Origin: Cytobacillus sp. NCCP-133
Lineage (GTDB): Bacteria > Bacillota > Bacilli > Bacillales > Cytobacillaceae
Length of the DNA stretch: 64,000 bases
Assembly (NCBI RefSeq): GCF_026011715.1
Contig: NZ_BRVM01000001.1
Location: 283,278-347,277, forward strand
Reading direction: 5' to 3'
Shown in pieces: positions 61,962 to 64,000 of this stretch (its first letter is position 1; every line of letters starts with the position of its first letter). The translations under genes were made by a program, and so were the position numbers. Under the pieces are notes generated by a model. That model was not told where the DNA came from and did not search any database. It saw only the letters and a list, made by a program, of their open reading frames with translations.

Positions 61962-63101
61962 TTAACACCCAATTTGACGCGCTATAACCATCCTCTGCAC
62001 TTCAGAAGTACCTTCGCCAATCTCAGTAAGCTTTCCATCTCTCATGTATCTTTCCACATGATAGTCTTTCATATACCCGTATCCTCCGTGAATTTGGACT
62101 GCCTGATCGGCTATTTCCATACAAACCTCAGAAGCGTACAGCTTACACATTGAGGCTTCTTTTGCAAAAGGCCTGCCCTGATCTTTAAGCCATGCTGCTT
62201 TATAAACCATATTTCTTGCTAATTCAATTTTCATTGCCATGTCAGCAAGCTTAAACTGGATCGCCTGGAAGTTTGATAGAGAACGGCCAAATTGCTGGCG
62301 CTCTTTAGCATATTGCAGGGCTTTTTCATAGGCAGCTTGTGCAATTCCTAAAGCCATTGCACCAATTCCAATGCGCCCCCCGTCCAAGGTGATAAGGAAT
62401 TGTTTAAATCCTTCACTTTTTTTGCCGAGCAAGTGCTCAGTCGGAACGCGCACATCTTCTAGAACAAGTTCAGTTGTATTCGAAGCATTTAGCCCCATCT
62501 TTTCATAATTATCTATGACAGTAAATCCCTCTGAGTCCGTTGGAACAATGATGGCACTAATTTCTTTTTTGCCATCTTTCTCGCCCGTAACCGCCGTTAA
62601 AGCCAAATGCTTAGCATAGCTGGCATTCGTAATGAAGCACTTATTCCCATTGATAATAAATTCTCCATCCTTCTCTGCAGCAGTTGTTCTTGTGCCGCCA
62701 GCATCTGAGCCAGCATTTGGTTCAGTCAATCCGAAAGCGCCAAATGATTCCCCGGTGCAAATTGGCACAAGATATTTTTGCTTCTGTTCCTCTGTGCCAA
62801 AAAGATGAAGCGGTGCACCCCCAAGTGAGATATGGGCTGAATACGTAATACCTGTTGATGCACAAGCCCTGCTTAGCTCTTCAGTAACAATCGCAAAGCT
62901 TACAGTGTCTGCTCCAGCTCCCCCGTATTCCTCAGGAAAAGGAAGTCCCATCAAACCAAGATCAGCCATTTTTTTAAAGACCTCTAAGGGAAACTCTTTT
63001 GTCCGGTCTCTTTCAAGAGCTCCTGGTGCAACTTCTTCTTCAGCAAATTCCCTGATTGTTTTCAAGATCATATTCTGTTCTGCAGTTAAATCAAAGTTCA
63101 T
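61962..63101 (-). CDS. Acyl-CoA dehydrogenase
   Basis: FAD enzyme of 379 residues that oxidises acyl-CoA to enoyl-CoA. Signatures: AFGLTEPNAGSDAGG, the FAD-binding ITNASYAKHLAL, KLADMAMKIELARNMVYKAA, and a C-terminal HGGYGYMKDYHVERYMRD then GEGTSEVQRMVIARQI, with the Glu of GEGTSE the likely catalytic base region. ATG 63101 with GAGGGGGATATCA upstream; the open frame starts 12 codons earlier without a ribosome site. Which chain length or branched substrate it uses cannot be told. Lies between cccA and the unknown membrane protein, where B. subtilis has sigA next. Confidence 0.92.
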   Translation of the reverse strand: MNFDLTAEQNMILKTIREFAEEEVAPGALERDRTKEFPLEVFKKMADLGLMGLPFPEEYGGAGADTVSFAIVTEELSRACASTGITYSAHISLGGAPLHLFGTEEQKQKYLVPICTGESFGAFGLTEPNAGSDAGGTRTTAAEKDGEFIINGNKCFITNASYAKHLALTAVTGEKDGKKEISAIIVPTDSEGFTVIDNYEKMGLNASNTTELVLEDVRVPTEHLLGKKSEGFKQFLITLDGGRIGIGAMALGIAQAAYEKALQYAKERQQFGRSLSNFQAIQFKLADMAMKIELARNMVYKAAWLKDQGRPFAKEASMCKLYASEVCMEIADQAVQIHGGYGYMKDYHVERYMRDGKLTEIGEGTSEVQRMVIARQIGC

Positions 63102-63198
63102 TGATATCCCCCTCAATGTTTCTGTATCCGCTTTCATAACTATTATATAAGGGATGTATAAGTTTTCTCAACATTTAAAAACTTTTTAAAATAATTTA

Positions 63199-63738
63199 TT
63201 ATATGAATATAGAAATAAAAATGACTATCAAGCCTAAAATACTGGAAACCGCAAAATAGTGTATCCTCAGTTTCCATCCGGCAGCAAGCCATAGCAAACT
63301 ATTTATAATCAAAGTACAGAAAAGCATCAACGGTATATCTCCGTATTTAACCGAAACAAATTCAACTGATCCGTTCAGCAAAATAAAAGCAGCTGAAATG
63401 ATCGGAATATGGTACGATAATCTTTTTGCAGAAAAATAAAAAACTGCAAAAATCCCAGCAAAAACAAAAAGGAATAAAATGACGGTTTGCAAAATTATAG
63501 ACAATTCAGTAAAATGAATTAAAAACACAGAAACTGGAATAAGCAGCAAGAAAAAAAGATTTATAAAAAGTAAGGTCTTTCCTTTTTTCTCTTTTCTTGT
63601 GTCCTTCGGCTGATTCCCTTCCGTGTATAGTGCTAATAGGTAGTCACAATATTGATCAGGGAGCATTCGGCTTTTCTTCCAAAATAATAACTCATTCACA
63701 ATGATCTGTTTTCTGCTTTCATTCAAATTTAAGCACAT
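63199..63738 (-). CDS. Uncharacterised membrane protein
   Basis: 179 residues. A soluble N-terminal 50 residues (KQIIVNELLFWKKSRMLPDQYCDYLLALYTEG, which looks like the helical start of DUF2157-type proteins) is followed by KDTRKEKKGK and five or six membrane segments. Not otherwise recognised. The start is unclear: ATG 63738 has no good ribosome site. Confidence 0.62.
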   Translation of the reverse strand: MCLNLNESRKQIIVNELLFWKKSRMLPDQYCDYLLALYTEGNQPKDTRKEKKGKTLLFINLFFLLLIPVSVFLIHFTELSIILQTVILFLFVFAGIFAVFYFSAKRLSYHIPIISAAFILLNGSVEFVSVKYGDIPLMLFCTLIINSLLWLAAGWKLRIHYFAVSSILGLIVIFISIFI

Positions 63739-63772
63739 CCATTCGGCCAGTCAGGATAATAATTTTATTCAG

Positions 63773-64000
63773 AAAAGCGCAAGGCGCCTTGACCATGAAG
63801 GAACGCAGACTAAGGCGCCACGTCCTGTGGCAACATCTGCATGACCCCCATCCTCCCAAAAGCTGCTGCTTTCGGTCGTGCGATGTTTATCCTCAAAAAA
63901 AGCTACCGCTTTTTTCTTCGTGCCAAAAGATTTGCTGACGAAGCATTCCTTGTCCTGGAGGCCTCAAGAACAAGCCGAGCCTCACGGAAACACGTCCTTT
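63773..64000 (+). repeat. Dispersed structured repeat, copy B, cut by window end
   Basis: Same element as at 60.9 kb in the same orientation. Here the first hairpin is complete: GGCGCCTT (63783-63790) and AAGGCGCC (63812-63819). GCCACGTCCTGTGGC and AAAAAAGCtaccGCTTTTTT (63896-63915) are conserved. An ATG frame from 63841 reads MTPILPKAAAFGRAMFILKK and stays open to the window edge. Confidence 0.7.

Overview
The window looks like the chromosome of a low-GC, spore-forming Firmicute of the Bacillaceae, close to Bacillus/Cytobacillus but not B. subtilis. The evidence is gene order: much of it follows the B. subtilis yqh-yqg-yqf arm (lipM, yqhL, gcv genes, yqhH-yqhG, comG, yqgX to yqgB, ispG to cccA). 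Other signs are ComG competence pseudopilins, spore genes (a SpoVAF-like protein, YqfQ), lipoteichoic acid synthesis and purine-rich Shine-Dalgarno sites with frequent TTG/GTG starts. Most genes are on the minus strand. Family names come from memory and visible motifs; no database was searched.

Layout. 1-8.3 kb: a partial B12-dependent ribonucleotide reductase with NrdR boxes, octanoyltransferase LipM, rhodanese YqhL, and the gcvT-gcvPA-gcvPB glycine cleavage operon behind a tandem glycine riboswitch. 8.3-15.6 kb: helicase YqhH with YqhG, then comGA-GG running into aroK and yqzE. The tapA-sipW-tasA/sinRI biofilm genes that B. subtilis carries here are absent. 15.8-25.3 kb: tRNA-Gln, an HTH regulator with a cysteine-rich tail, small membrane proteins YqgY and YqgW, a MidA-type methyltransferase, YqgX, YqgV, YqgU, YqgT and an LtaS-family synthase. 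25.5-36.5 kb: glucokinase, an isolated SpoVAF-like germination protein, rhomboid protease GluP, a wrecked L-lactate dehydrogenase gene, a DUF92 protein, YqgN, ribosomal protein L33, glycosyltransferase YqgM, and a short MltG-like protein.

36.5-48 kb: the phosphate block pstS-pstC-pstA-pstB-phoU with a clear Pho box, then PBP2A, MFS protein YqgE, SodA, YqgC and a Na/Pi cotransporter. 48.3-64 kb: YqgB, YqfZ, IspG, YqfX, YqfW, Zur with znuCB (a Zur-like operator sits just downstream of the znuC promoter), YqfT, endonuclease IV, CshB, YqfQ with a sigma-K-like promoter, IspH, YqfO, TrmK, cytochrome c550, an acyl-CoA dehydrogenase and an unknown membrane protein.

The window is mainly core chromosome. 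No phage, transposase, CRISPR array or defence island was seen. The less ordinary content is: a dispersed structured repeat with two copies at the right end that share a reading frame; a roughly 21-bp phased repeat after yqhL; the ldh pseudogene; the orphan SpoVAF paralogue; a candidate small RNA near 18.65 kb; and several regulatory sites (NrdR, Pho, Zur, sigma-K).
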